Below are positions 8,298 through 14,956 of a stretch of DNA of 43,042 nt, piece after piece; position 1 is the stretch's first letter; every line of letters begins with the position of its first letter. Where the stretch lies: positions 1 to 43,042 of the forward strand of contig CADAOK010000001.1 in assembly GCA_902789515.1 (NCBI GenBank), in the 5' to 3' direction. This DNA is from Oscillospiraceae bacterium (GTDB lineage Bacteria; Bacillota; Clostridia; Saccharofermentanales; Saccharofermentanaceae). A program made the translations under genes and the position numbers. Below the pieces are notes generated by a model. It saw nothing but the letters and a program-made list of their open reading frames with translations, was not told the DNA's origin and did no database searches.

Positions 8298-8752
8298 TCT
8301 TCCCTCGTCAGCACCATACATTCAGTTGAATCCTTGAATCCGAGCGACTCATAAAGAGGTCTTCCCGATTCGGTCGCATCAAGGCTTATCTCTGTCGCGC
8401 CTTTGTTCCACGCATCTTCTATGAGCATCTCAACCATCCTGCGTGCAATGCCCTGACGGCGGTATGCCGCTCTGGTGTATACATTCATCAGGTGTGCACG
8501 CCTTCCGGTCGGATGTGAGAATGTCGGCATTATGCGGATATAGCTGTTCGACGCGCATCCTATTACTTCGGTGCCGTCCAGGGCGAGTACTGTCGTCTGA
8601 TCACCGCTCGCGAAATACTTCCGGCTCTCATCCACGATCTCTTTGGAAAAGCAGTAGTCTTCCGGAAGGTCATTTACCACTTTGAGCATCTCGAGCCTGA
8701 TGCTCATGAGAAGCTCTATGTCATCCCCGGTTGCTATCCTGTATTCGATCAT
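8294..8752 (-). CDS. GNAT family N-acetyltransferase
   Basis: A 152-residue GNAT protein with the typical start MIEYRIATGDDIELLMSIR, the acetyl-CoA-binding loop AAYRRQGIARRMVEMLIEDA (Q/RxxGxG/A motif as RRQGIA) and the C-terminal YESLGFKDSTECMVL. It overlaps both neighbours by 4 bp (ATGA at each end), so it is the translational link in the acyltransferase operon. Its substrate is unknown. Free-standing GNATs with short C-termini such as this often act on small molecules or drugs, but nothing here decides that. Confidence 0.88.
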   Translation of the reverse strand: MIEYRIATGDDIELLMSIRLEMLKVVNDLPEDYCFSKEIVDESRKYFASGDQTTVLALDGTEVIGCASNSYIRIMPTFSHPTGRRAHLMNVYTRAAYRRQGIARRMVEMLIEDAWNKGATEISLDATESGRPLYESLGFKDSTECMVLTREE

Positions 8753-9276
8753 GTTCTTTCCCCCTCGTCCCTGTATATTACCGACACATGAGTGATCCCG
8801 TTTGCTTCGTCCGGATACTCCTTAAGGAACTTCATCCCTATTGCTTCTGCAGTCTTGTACGACGGCTCATTGGTGTACTTGCAGTAAGAGTATATCGCAG
8901 GATAACCGGTATTGCTGAAAGTCCAGTCGCGCACGGCACCGGCGGCTTCTCTTGCATAGCCTTTCCGCTGCTGATCGCGCCTTATATGATATCCGATCTC
9001 GGGGAGCATCTCGCCTTCGATATTCTGGAGAGTCAGGCCGCAGTCGCCGATCATCTCGCCGGTCTCATTAAGGCACACCGCCCACAGTCCGAAACCATAA
9101 TCCTCATACCGCTTTATGTTGCGCTCGATCCACGCTCTGACTTTGGTCTCGTCAAAGGAGTACGGATAGTGCTGCATTACCTCAGGATCTGAGAGCACCT
9201 TGTAAAGCGCATCGAAGTCATCCATGGTCATCTCGCGCAGATATAATCGCTCTGTTTCGATCACTGTGCCGGACAT
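8749..9276 (-). CDS. RimJ/RimL-type GNAT acetyltransferase
   Basis: A 175-residue acetyltransferase of the RimJ/RimL branch: IETERLYLREMTMDDFDALYKVLSD-like opening, GDCGLTLQNIEG strand, and the acetyl-CoA loop IRRDQQRKGYAREAAGAVRDW. The ending YCKYTNEPSYKTAEAIGMKF is the usual NxxSxxxxEKxGM-type motif in variant form. Family members acetylate ribosomal protein N-termini or small molecules; the substrate here is unknown. It is the first gene of the four-acyltransferase operon, with ribosome site AGGAGG, and overlaps the next gene by 4 bp. Confidence 0.9.
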   Translation of the reverse strand: MSGTVIETERLYLREMTMDDFDALYKVLSDPEVMQHYPYSFDETKVRAWIERNIKRYEDYGFGLWAVCLNETGEMIGDCGLTLQNIEGEMLPEIGYHIRRDQQRKGYAREAAGAVRDWTFSNTGYPAIYSYCKYTNEPSYKTAEAIGMKFLKEYPDEANGITHVSVIYRDEGERT

Positions 9277-9348
9277 ATCAACCTCCTGTTATCCTTTACG
9301 GTTATACCACAAAACTATAAATCTTTATTAAACAAAGCGCGGAATTCA

Positions 9349-9377
9349 TTGTCCTTGTATAGCGATAACCTTATAAT
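9349..9377 (+). promoter_or_regulatory. Sigma-A-type promoter for the GGDEF gene at 9409
   Basis: TTGTCC at 9349-9354 and a perfect TATAAT at 9372-9377 are separated by 17 bp. The expected start of RNA is near 9384, giving a leader of about 25 nt that contains the ribosome site GGGAAGG before the ATG at 9409. Confidence 0.7.
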
Positions 9378-9408
9378 TCAAGAATAGTTACAATATTGGG
9401 AAGGCAAT

Positions 9409-10470
9409 ATGTTTACTGAATTCATTACATCTAATTGGGCGCTTATACTTGTTCTTCTTGGATTCTCGGTCTCTCTGATCTCGACCGTATTCCTGGACAG
9501 GAAAACGATCATGCGCATGTATGCTCTTATCATCGAAGTCCTTATCCTGTCGGTTTTGGTCTTCGCAGAATTCAGGATAATCGATCTGTATGAATACAGC
9601 CTGGTCAGGACTATCCTTATCGCCATAAGATACAGTGCCACTCCTTTCCTGGTCGCGCAGATCATTTATACCATCGTCAAACGTCAGCGCTGGTATGTCT
9701 TTATTCCCGCACTTGTCCTTACCCTGATCGATTTCATATCTATCCCGACAGGCATCGTATTCAGAATCGATGAGACCAATCAGATGGTCAGAGGCCCGTT
9801 AGGCCTTTTCCCTTATATCGTTGTCGGCATTTATTGCGTCTTGCTTATCTATTTAATGATCAAACACAGCAAAAAACAGGCAACTGAGAAGATCTCTATC
9901 GTCTTCTTCGCTTTTGCCTTTGTATCCGGAATGATACTTCCGTTCCTGATCGGCAGTGATTATCTGCCTCTGTTCTGTGAGACGATCGCCATATCGATGT
10001 TCGTATACTATGTCTTCTCGATCCTGCAGGTAACCAAGATAGACTCCCTGACCGGGCTTTTGAACCGTCAGGCATATTACTCCGACATTGCAACAGAGCC
10101 TGAAGAGATCAAAGCTCTCATCTCCATAGACATGAACGGTCTTAAGAAGATCAACGACAACGAAGGTCATGCCGCCGGAGACACGGCCATATCCACACTC
10201 GCCGATTGCCTGATCAAGGCAGTTAAGCGCAAGCATCCTGTCTACAGGGTCGGTGGTGATGAGTTTGTTATAGTCTGCCGCAAGATATCGGAGTCCGATG
10301 TGGCCGAGCTGACCGGAAGCATCCACTCGATCGTTGCCGAGACCAAATACAGCTGTTCTGTCGGTTACGGTTATTCAGAAGACGGCAAGAAGCCGATCGA
10401 CGATCTTCTAAAGGAATCCGACGAGAACATGTACGCCGAGAAGCAGGAATACTACAAGAAGCAGTCGTGA
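9409..10470 (+). CDS. Membrane diguanylate cyclase (7TM-like sensor plus GGDEF)
   Basis: A 353-residue protein. The N-terminal half (about residues 8-205) holds about seven hydrophobic segments, a membrane sensor of unknown ligand. The GGDEF domain starts at DSLTGLLNRQAYYSD (about 216) and has the intact signature GGDEF at 282-286. The residues before the signature read R274-x-x-P277, so the RxxD inhibitory site is absent. Such enzymes make the second messenger c-di-GMP from two GTP on the inner face of the membrane. It has its own promoter and stands alone. Its likely consequence in this genome is control of the type IV pilus ATPase PilB, which carries a c-di-GMP-binding N-terminus at 35744-37429; that link is inferred. 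Confidence 0.9.
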   Translation: MFTEFITSNWALILVLLGFSVSLISTVFLDRKTIMRMYALIIEVLILSVLVFAEFRIIDLYEYSLVRTILIAIRYSATPFLVAQIIYTIVKRQRWYVFIPALVLTLIDFISIPTGIVFRIDETNQMVRGPLGLFPYIVVGIYCVLLIYLMIKHSKKQATEKISIVFFAFAFVSGMILPFLIGSDYLPLFCETIAISMFVYYVFSILQVTKIDSLTGLLNRQAYYSDIATEPEEIKALISIDMNGLKKINDNEGHAAGDTAISTLADCLIKAVKRKHPVYRVGGDEFVIVCRKISESDVAELTGSIHSIVAETKYSCSVGYGYSEDGKKPIDDLLKESDENMYAEKQEYYKKQS

Positions 10471-10483
10471 GTTAATTGCGCTT

Positions 10484-10870
10484 TCAGCGCTGTTTCTTTC
10501 TCTTGTGAGCTGTCGCATTATAGCTAATGTCTATCAGATTGAAGACATCCTTTTCCGGGACATCGCCGTTCAGCCTGACCGTTATCCAGTGCTGCTTGTT
10601 CATATGATAAGCGGGTATTATCCCCTTCTGCTGCACAAGGATATCGTGCAGTACAGGATCATCGATCTTGAGGTTGATAACCTGAATAACATCAGGGCTG
10701 TTAAGCCCGACCTTGTCTCCTGCGACATCCATGACAAGCGCGAACCATTTCAGGTTGTCCTTGTGCCTGAACACTGCACTGTCATCGTACTTCTCCCAGG
10801 GATACTCGGGATCTGTGAGATACTCTTTTGCTATATATGCGAATACTTTGTCTTTAAGTGTCTTCTTCAT
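10484..10870 (-). CDS. MmcQ/YjbR family protein
   Basis: A 128-residue protein of the MmcQ/YjbR family (double-wing DNA-binding-like fold, function largely unknown). Family marks are PEYPWEKYDDSAVFRHKDNLKWFALVM near the N-terminus, VINLKIDDPVL, and the C-terminal YHMNKQHWITVRLNG. The open frame begins four residues earlier (10882), but the ATG at 10870 has a GGGA ribosome-like site 6 nt upstream and matches the family start, so it is preferred. It is convergent with the GGDEF gene, 13 bp apart. Its role is not known. Confidence 0.88.
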   Translation of the reverse strand: MKKTLKDKVFAYIAKEYLTDPEYPWEKYDDSAVFRHKDNLKWFALVMDVAGDKVGLNSPDVIQVINLKIDDPVLHDILVQQKGIIPAYHMNKQHWITVRLNGDVPEKDVFNLIDISYNATAHKRKKQR

Positions 10871-10927
10871 GAGAATTCCCATTCTTACGCGTTTGCCGAT
10901 TATTAGACCATTATATCAATCCGCTAT

Positions 10928-10936
10928 TGGTATAAT
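10928..10936 (+). promoter_or_regulatory. Extended -10 promoter for the HAD-G1PDH operon
   Basis: TGGTATAAT is an extended -10 element (TGn plus a perfect TATAAT at 10931-10936). No good -35 is visible, which is normal for this promoter type. The leader of about 25-30 nt holds TAAGGAG before the ATG at 10969. Confidence 0.65.
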
Positions 10937-10968
10937 AAACCTCATAAGCAAGATTTAAGGAGTCATAG

Positions 10969-11631
10969 ATGAAGGATAAAAAAGGAATCATATTCGACAT
11001 GGACGGCACGGTCTGGGATTCTTCCGAGAACGTTGCCGAGGCATGGACTGTAAAGGTGCACGAGGCCGGGTATACTGACAAGATTATAACTGCTGACGAT
11101 ATCAAGGGCGTTATGGGAAAGCCCATGGATGTCATCGCGGATACACTTTTTACCTATACGGAGAAAGGTCCTGAGAGGGATGCCCTTCGTTCCTCCTGTG
11201 AGGACTATGAGAACGCATACCTTAGAGAGCACGGCGGAGTGCTGTACGAGAATGTTCTCGAGACGTGGGCGAAGCTCAAGGAGATGGGATATCACATCTA
11301 TATCGTGAGCAACTGTCAGGCGGGATACATCGAGGCTTTCCTGGGATACTACAAGATTCCCTATGGTCATGCGGAAGATCCCGTCGACGATATCGAATGT
11401 TACGGCAACAATTTCCTGCAGAAGGATGAGAACATCAGACTCATCACAGAGCGCAACGGACTTACCGCCGCCTGCTATGTCGGCGATATCCAGAGCGACT
11501 ACGATGCCACGGCAAAGGCGGGTCTGCCGTTCATTCATGCAAAGTACGGTTTCGGCGAGATCGATACCGAAGTCCCGTATATAAACAGTTTCGACGAGCT
11601 TATCAAGGTCGTCCCCGGAGTAATAGGTTAA
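10969..11631 (+). CDS. HAD-superfamily phosphatase (phosphoglycolate phosphatase-like)
   Basis: A 220-residue HAD hydrolase. Motif I is FDMDGTVWDS (nucleophile Asp and acid Asp at the N-terminus), motif II IYIVSNC, and motif IV VGDIQSDYDATAKAG. The segment between about residues 18 and 90 is a helical cap of the Gph/beta-phosphoglucomutase type. It removes phosphate from a small molecule in the cytoplasm. It lies 22 bp before the glycerol-1-phosphate dehydrogenase gene under one promoter, so a glycerol phosphate or related triose phosphate is a reasonable guess for its substrate, but this is inference only. Confidence 0.88.
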   Translation: MKDKKGIIFDMDGTVWDSSENVAEAWTVKVHEAGYTDKIITADDIKGVMGKPMDVIADTLFTYTEKGPERDALRSSCEDYENAYLREHGGVLYENVLETWAKLKEMGYHIYIVSNCQAGYIEAFLGYYKIPYGHAEDPVDDIECYGNNFLQKDENIRLITERNGLTAACYVGDIQSDYDATAKAGLPFIHAKYGFGEIDTEVPYINSFDELIKVVPGVIG

Positions 11632-11653
11632 AACTGAAAGAGAGGTACTTACC

Positions 11654-12709
11654 ATGGCCAAAGACGAGATCTCGATCCCTTCGATACTTAAGATAGAGCG
11701 TGGCGTAACGGCGCACATCGGAGATTACCTGGCAGAGAACGGAATACTTCAGGTGGTCCTGCTCCTCGGCAACGGCCTGACGGAGATGTTCGGGGATACT
11801 GTTTTCGAGTCGTGCGAGAAGGCCGGCGTTACCATACTGCACCATCAGGAGATGGATACGGTGGACTTCAAAGACATCACGGATCTGGCGTTCGAGCTTC
11901 CCAACAAGACTCAGGCTGTCATCGGCATGGGCGGCGGCAAGGTAATCGACGCCGCGAAATACATCGGCTACATCCTGAGGATACCTTTTATCAGCATTCC
12001 GACAAGCTCATCTTCTGACGGCTTCTCGAGTTCTTCCGCGTCCCTGACGGTCGACGGTCACAGAAAATCAGTTCCTGCCAAGATGGCATACGGCATCCTG
12101 GTCGACACCGATGTCATCAAGAGCGCTCCGGTAAGATTCCTCTACTCGGGCGTAGGCGATATGGTCGCGAAGATCTCTTCGACTTACGACTGGCAGCATG
12201 AAGAGGACATGGGTTACGGCGAGGTCAATGATTTCGCCTTCATGATCGCGAAGAAGGCAGTTAATTCCTTCGTAAGAACGCCGTTTGAATCAATCGAGGA
12301 AGACCTCTTCCTCAAAGAGCTGCTCGACTCCCTTGCCATGAGCGGCATCGCAAACGAGATCGCAGGTTCGAGCGCTCCCACGAGCGGCAGCGAGCACATG
12401 ATATCCCATGCACTGGACTCATTCCTCGAGCGTCCGCAGCTCCACGGCGTGCAGGTCGGCATCGGTACATACATCATGTGTAAGATCACAGACCACCGTT
12501 GGCAGCGTGTCGATAATATCTTTACCAAGACAGGCTTCTGGGACTACTGCGCTACCCTGGATCTTAAAGCTGCGGATTACAGCAAGGCAATAGACATGGC
12601 GCCTTCAATGAAGCCGCACCGCCACACATATCTGCACGAGGAGAAATACAGACAGCTCGCCAAGGATCTGCTCACGACTGACGATAAGCTCAAAGCAATC
12701 CTGCATTAA
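11654..12709 (+). CDS. egsA: Glycerol-1-phosphate dehydrogenase (AraM/EgsA family)
   Basis: A 351-residue member of the dehydroquinate-synthase-like iron/zinc alcohol dehydrogenase superfamily. Marks of the G1P dehydrogenase branch are AVIGMGGGKVIDAAKYIG (NAD(P) binding), FISIPTSSSSDGFSSSSASLTVDG, and the metal-ligand regions GSEHMISHALDSF and LHGVQVGIGTYIM. This enzyme reduces dihydroxyacetone phosphate to sn-glycerol-1-phosphate, the archaeal-type backbone enantiomer; in Bacillus the homologue AraM feeds heptaprenylglyceryl phosphate synthesis. No PcrB-like gene is in this window. It is second in an operon after the HAD phosphatase. Its TAA shares the four bases TTAA with the stop of the converging flavoprotein gene. 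Family assignment is strong. Confidence 0.88.
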   Translation: MAKDEISIPSILKIERGVTAHIGDYLAENGILQVVLLLGNGLTEMFGDTVFESCEKAGVTILHHQEMDTVDFKDITDLAFELPNKTQAVIGMGGGKVIDAAKYIGYILRIPFISIPTSSSSDGFSSSSASLTVDGHRKSVPAKMAYGILVDTDVIKSAPVRFLYSGVGDMVAKISSTYDWQHEEDMGYGEVNDFAFMIAKKAVNSFVRTPFESIEEDLFLKELLDSLAMSGIANEIAGSSAPTSGSEHMISHALDSFLERPQLHGVQVGIGTYIMCKITDHRWQRVDNIFTKTGFWDYCATLDLKAADYSKAIDMAPSMKPHRHTYLHEEKYRQLAKDLLTTDDKLKAILH

Positions 12710-13251
12710 ATACTCTTGCAGAACTCTGCTATCTCCATTCTTCGCGGTTCGACCTGATCCTTGAATTCGATCGAAGTCAGGCCCAAATGTCCTGACGGCT
12801 CAATCTCCAGGTGTCCGTAGAAATGCTCGATGCTTCCTATGAGTCTCTCGCATTCAGGCATACCGGGGCCGGTCCTCAATGCGATCGCATACCCCTTCTT
12901 CCCTGCAGGGATCGCTGCATGGGGCTCATGTGTGTTGCACCACGGAGTGCATCTGTCGATGAATGACTTGTACTGTCCCGGGATATCCGCCCAATACGAA
13001 GGTGCGACCGACACTATGATGTCCGCTTCCGCGAATTCATTCATGATATCCATTATTACCGGAGCGTCCGCCATTACACACTTGGCCGTACTGTGGCATG
13101 ATCTGCAGCCTTTGCAGAAAGCGAAATCATAATCATCTATGCATATGGTCCTGCACTCGTATCTTGAAGAGAGCTCTTCCGTGACGATCTTAACAATCTC
13201 CGCCGTTGCGCCTGTCCTTACGGGACTGCAGTTGACTATAAGTGCCCTCAT
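12706..13251 (-). CDS. Iron-sulfur flavoprotein / NADPH-dependent FMN reductase family
   Basis: A 181-residue flavodoxin-fold protein. The FMN phosphate loop is VNCSPVRTGATAEIV at the N-terminus. A cysteine cluster CKGCRSCHSTAKC follows near residues 50-62, as in clostridial iron-sulfur flavoproteins that hold one 4Fe-4S cluster, and VSVAPSYWADIPGQYKSFIDR is the usual flavin-shielding segment. It probably shuttles electrons from ferredoxin or NAD(P)H to small acceptors. The ribosome site AAGGAGAA is good. Its gene converges on egsA and ends in a shared TTAA. Confidence 0.9.
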   Translation of the reverse strand: MRALIVNCSPVRTGATAEIVKIVTEELSSRYECRTICIDDYDFAFCKGCRSCHSTAKCVMADAPVIMDIMNEFAEADIIVSVAPSYWADIPGQYKSFIDRCTPWCNTHEPHAAIPAGKKGYAIALRTGPGMPECERLIGSIEHFYGHLEIEPSGHLGLTSIEFKDQVEPRRMEIAEFCKSI

Positions 13252-13271
13252 GTCCGTTCTCCTTTTAAACC

Positions 13272-13652
13272 CTACTTATCTTCATCCGGTGCGGTCTGAT
13301 CCGGATACTCCCAGAACCCTCCCTTGTGGAAGTTCTCATTGCCGAGAGGCTTTGCGGTCAGCTTGAAGATGACGCATCCGTCCGGGCATACGACAGTCTT
13401 CTCATATTTCTCATTACCGCCGAGATTGATGAGGTCGCCGCCGCTCCTGACGGCTTCCATTACGGGATAGAGCATCATCATCGTTTTCGAGCAGATGCCG
13501 TAGCCGTCCTTGTTGACGGGGCAGCCGTATGTGCATTTGTATGTGTCGCCGATCTCTTCGCCGTTGCGGCAGTATTTCTCCGTTTTGTCTCCGTGTAAGA
13601 AACCCGTCACTTCAACGGTAAATTCGTATTCCTCGTCATACCATTTATGCAT
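13272..13652 (-). CDS. TIGR04076-like cysteine-rich small protein
   Basis: A 126-residue protein. The core CSKTMMMLYPVMEAVRSGG followed by a polar loop and TVVCPDGCVIFKLTAKPL is the layout of TIGR04076 family proteins (cysteine, MLYPVLxALRxGG, CPD motif). The N-terminal half has further cysteines (YCRNG, KCTYGCP, GICSK). The function of this family is unknown; the cysteines suggest metal binding or redox chemistry. It lies 20 bp before the flavoprotein gene and probably shares its transcript, which fits a redox role. Family call is from memory of the motif, not a search. Confidence 0.7.
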   Translation of the reverse strand: MHKWYDEEYEFTVEVTGFLHGDKTEKYCRNGEEIGDTYKCTYGCPVNKDGYGICSKTMMMLYPVMEAVRSGGDLINLGGNEKYEKTVVCPDGCVIFKLTAKPLGNENFHKGGFWEYPDQTAPDEDK

Positions 13653-13703
13653 TGATATACCCCCCGTTCCCTATTGATATGACAATTATAACACTAGGCG
13701 CTC

Positions 13704-13712
13704 TGCTATAAT
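13704..13712 (+). promoter_or_regulatory. Extended -10 promoter for the dehydrogenase at 13734
   Basis: TGCTATAAT is an extended -10 element with perfect TATAAT at 13707-13712. The predicted leader is only about 15 nt and contains ACGGAGG before the ATG at 13734. Confidence 0.65.
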
Positions 13713-13733
13713 GATGCTGTTACGGAGGTCGTT

Positions 13734-14696
13734 ATGAAGATAGTTGTTGTCAGTTCCGTTATTGAGAAAGAACATAAAGACATGATCACCGCTGTTTCTG
13801 ACAGGTTCAATGCCGAAGTCTGCTTTACCGCTTCTGAGAATGATCTTCCGGAAGGGTTCGAAGAACCTGATGTGATCTACGGGTTTGGCCTGGGCATCGC
13901 GAAAAGGGACAAAAACCTCAAATGGCTGTGCGTTCCTTCCGCAGGTGTCGACTACCTGATGAAGCCCGGTGTATTTGCCAACGATGAATGCCTCATCAGC
14001 AATTCCTCCGGCTCATACGGAGTTACCATCGCAGAACACATAATTGCGGTGACCCTTATGATGATGCGCAGGATCACTTCATATTATGCTGAATCATTGA
14101 ACGGCAATTGGGAGCATAATCACTATCAGCAGGATTCGATCAAGGATTCACACATTACCGTGCTCGGTACCGGCGATATCGGAAACGAGTTTGCGAGAAG
14201 GGCGAGAGCTTTCGGACCGGCAAGGATAACAGGTGTGTGCCGCAGCGGAATCTGCGATGACCCGTCGTACGATGCTGTCTATAAGACCGACAGGCTTGAT
14301 GAGATCCTTCCGGAGACAGACCTTCTCGTGATGAGCCTTCCCGCAACGCCCGAGACTGACGATATCCTTAACCGCGCCCGTATCGCACTTCTCCCCCGTG
14401 GTGCCTATGTCGTTAATGTCGGCCGCGGGAATGCGGTCGATGAAGACGCTCTCGCGGATGCTCTGGACAGCGGACTCTTGGCCGGTGCCGCGCTCGATGT
14501 ATGCAAGACAGAGCCCCTGCCTGCAGCCAGCAGGTTGTGGAAGACGAAGAACCTGCTGATCACGCCACATGTCGCAGGCAATCTTACACTTAAGCACACG
14601 CTCGACAGGAATGTAGAGATGTTCTGCGAAGACCTGGAGAACTTCCTTGTCGGAAGACCACTGAAGTATGAGGTCAACCGGGAAAAAGGTTATTAA
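13734..14696 (+). CDS. D-2-hydroxyacid dehydrogenase (NAD-dependent)
   Basis: A 320-residue enzyme of the D-isomer-specific 2-hydroxyacid dehydrogenase family. The Rossmann loop is VLGTGDIGNEFARR (about residues 142-155). Catalytic parts are present: the Arg in VNVGRGNAVDEDAL, the Glu in ALDVCKTEPLP, and the His in LITPHVAGN. It reduces a 2-keto acid to the D-hydroxy acid; the substrate could be a branched or aromatic keto acid or glyoxylate-like compound, which sequence cannot decide. It stands alone with its own promoter. Family certain. Confidence 0.9.
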   Translation: MKIVVVSSVIEKEHKDMITAVSDRFNAEVCFTASENDLPEGFEEPDVIYGFGLGIAKRDKNLKWLCVPSAGVDYLMKPGVFANDECLISNSSGSYGVTIAEHIIAVTLMMMRRITSYYAESLNGNWEHNHYQQDSIKDSHITVLGTGDIGNEFARRARAFGPARITGVCRSGICDDPSYDAVYKTDRLDEILPETDLLVMSLPATPETDDILNRARIALLPRGAYVVNVGRGNAVDEDALADALDSGLLAGAALDVCKTEPLPAASRLWKTKNLLITPHVAGNLTLKHTLDRNVEMFCEDLENFLVGRPLKYEVNREKGY

Positions 14697-14709
14697 GAGT
14701 TAACGTTGA

Positions 14710-14892
14710 AGTTACCCAATTGGGTAAGTCCTGAGGGTAACTATTTACCATTTTGTAGACAACAGCACCTGTATTCAACATCAGAGTTACCCAGATGGGT
14801 AACTCCTTAGGGTAATAATTTATTCTTTTGTAATCGACGACAACAATATTCACTTCTGAAGTTACCCAATTGGGTAAGTCTTGAGTGTAACT
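14710..14892 (+). repeat. 75-bp tandem repeat with palindromic cores (about 2.4 units)
   Basis: The core AGTTACCC-AATT-GGGTAA starts at 14710, 14785 and 14860, exactly 75 bp apart. The first and third cores contain the perfect 16-bp palindrome TTACCCAATTGGGTAA (14712-14727, 14862-14877); the second has TTACCCAGATGGGTAA. A further GGGTAA(C) lies exactly 25 bp into each unit (14735, 14810; GTGTAAC at 14885), so GTTACCC can pair with either of two partners. The 40-45 bp linkers have diverged heavily but keep TTTTGTA and TATTCA. No ORF explains it. It fills most of the 260-bp gap between a plus-strand and a minus-strand gene end. Confidence 0.85.
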
Positions 14893-14909
14893 TTTGAATC
14901 AGCCAAGCA

Positions 14910-14935
14910 AAGAGCCGGCCATAAGACCGGCTCTT
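14910..14935 (-). terminator. Terminator of the transglutaminase-ChW gene
   Basis: AAGAGCCGG and CCGGCTCTT form a 9-bp stem with an 8-nt loop, followed on the minus strand by TTTGCTT. It lies 21 bp past the minus-strand stop at 14957. It could also serve the plus strand. Confidence 0.6.
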
Positions 14936-14956
14936 ATTAGTATTGCTTTCTGCACA

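Noticed and set aside
14710-14892. CRISPR array
   Set aside because: Only two to three units, period 75 bp, units that are themselves palindromic, linkers that are diverged copies and not unique spacers, and no cas genes. The same reasons apply to 26000-26168 and 42881-42992.
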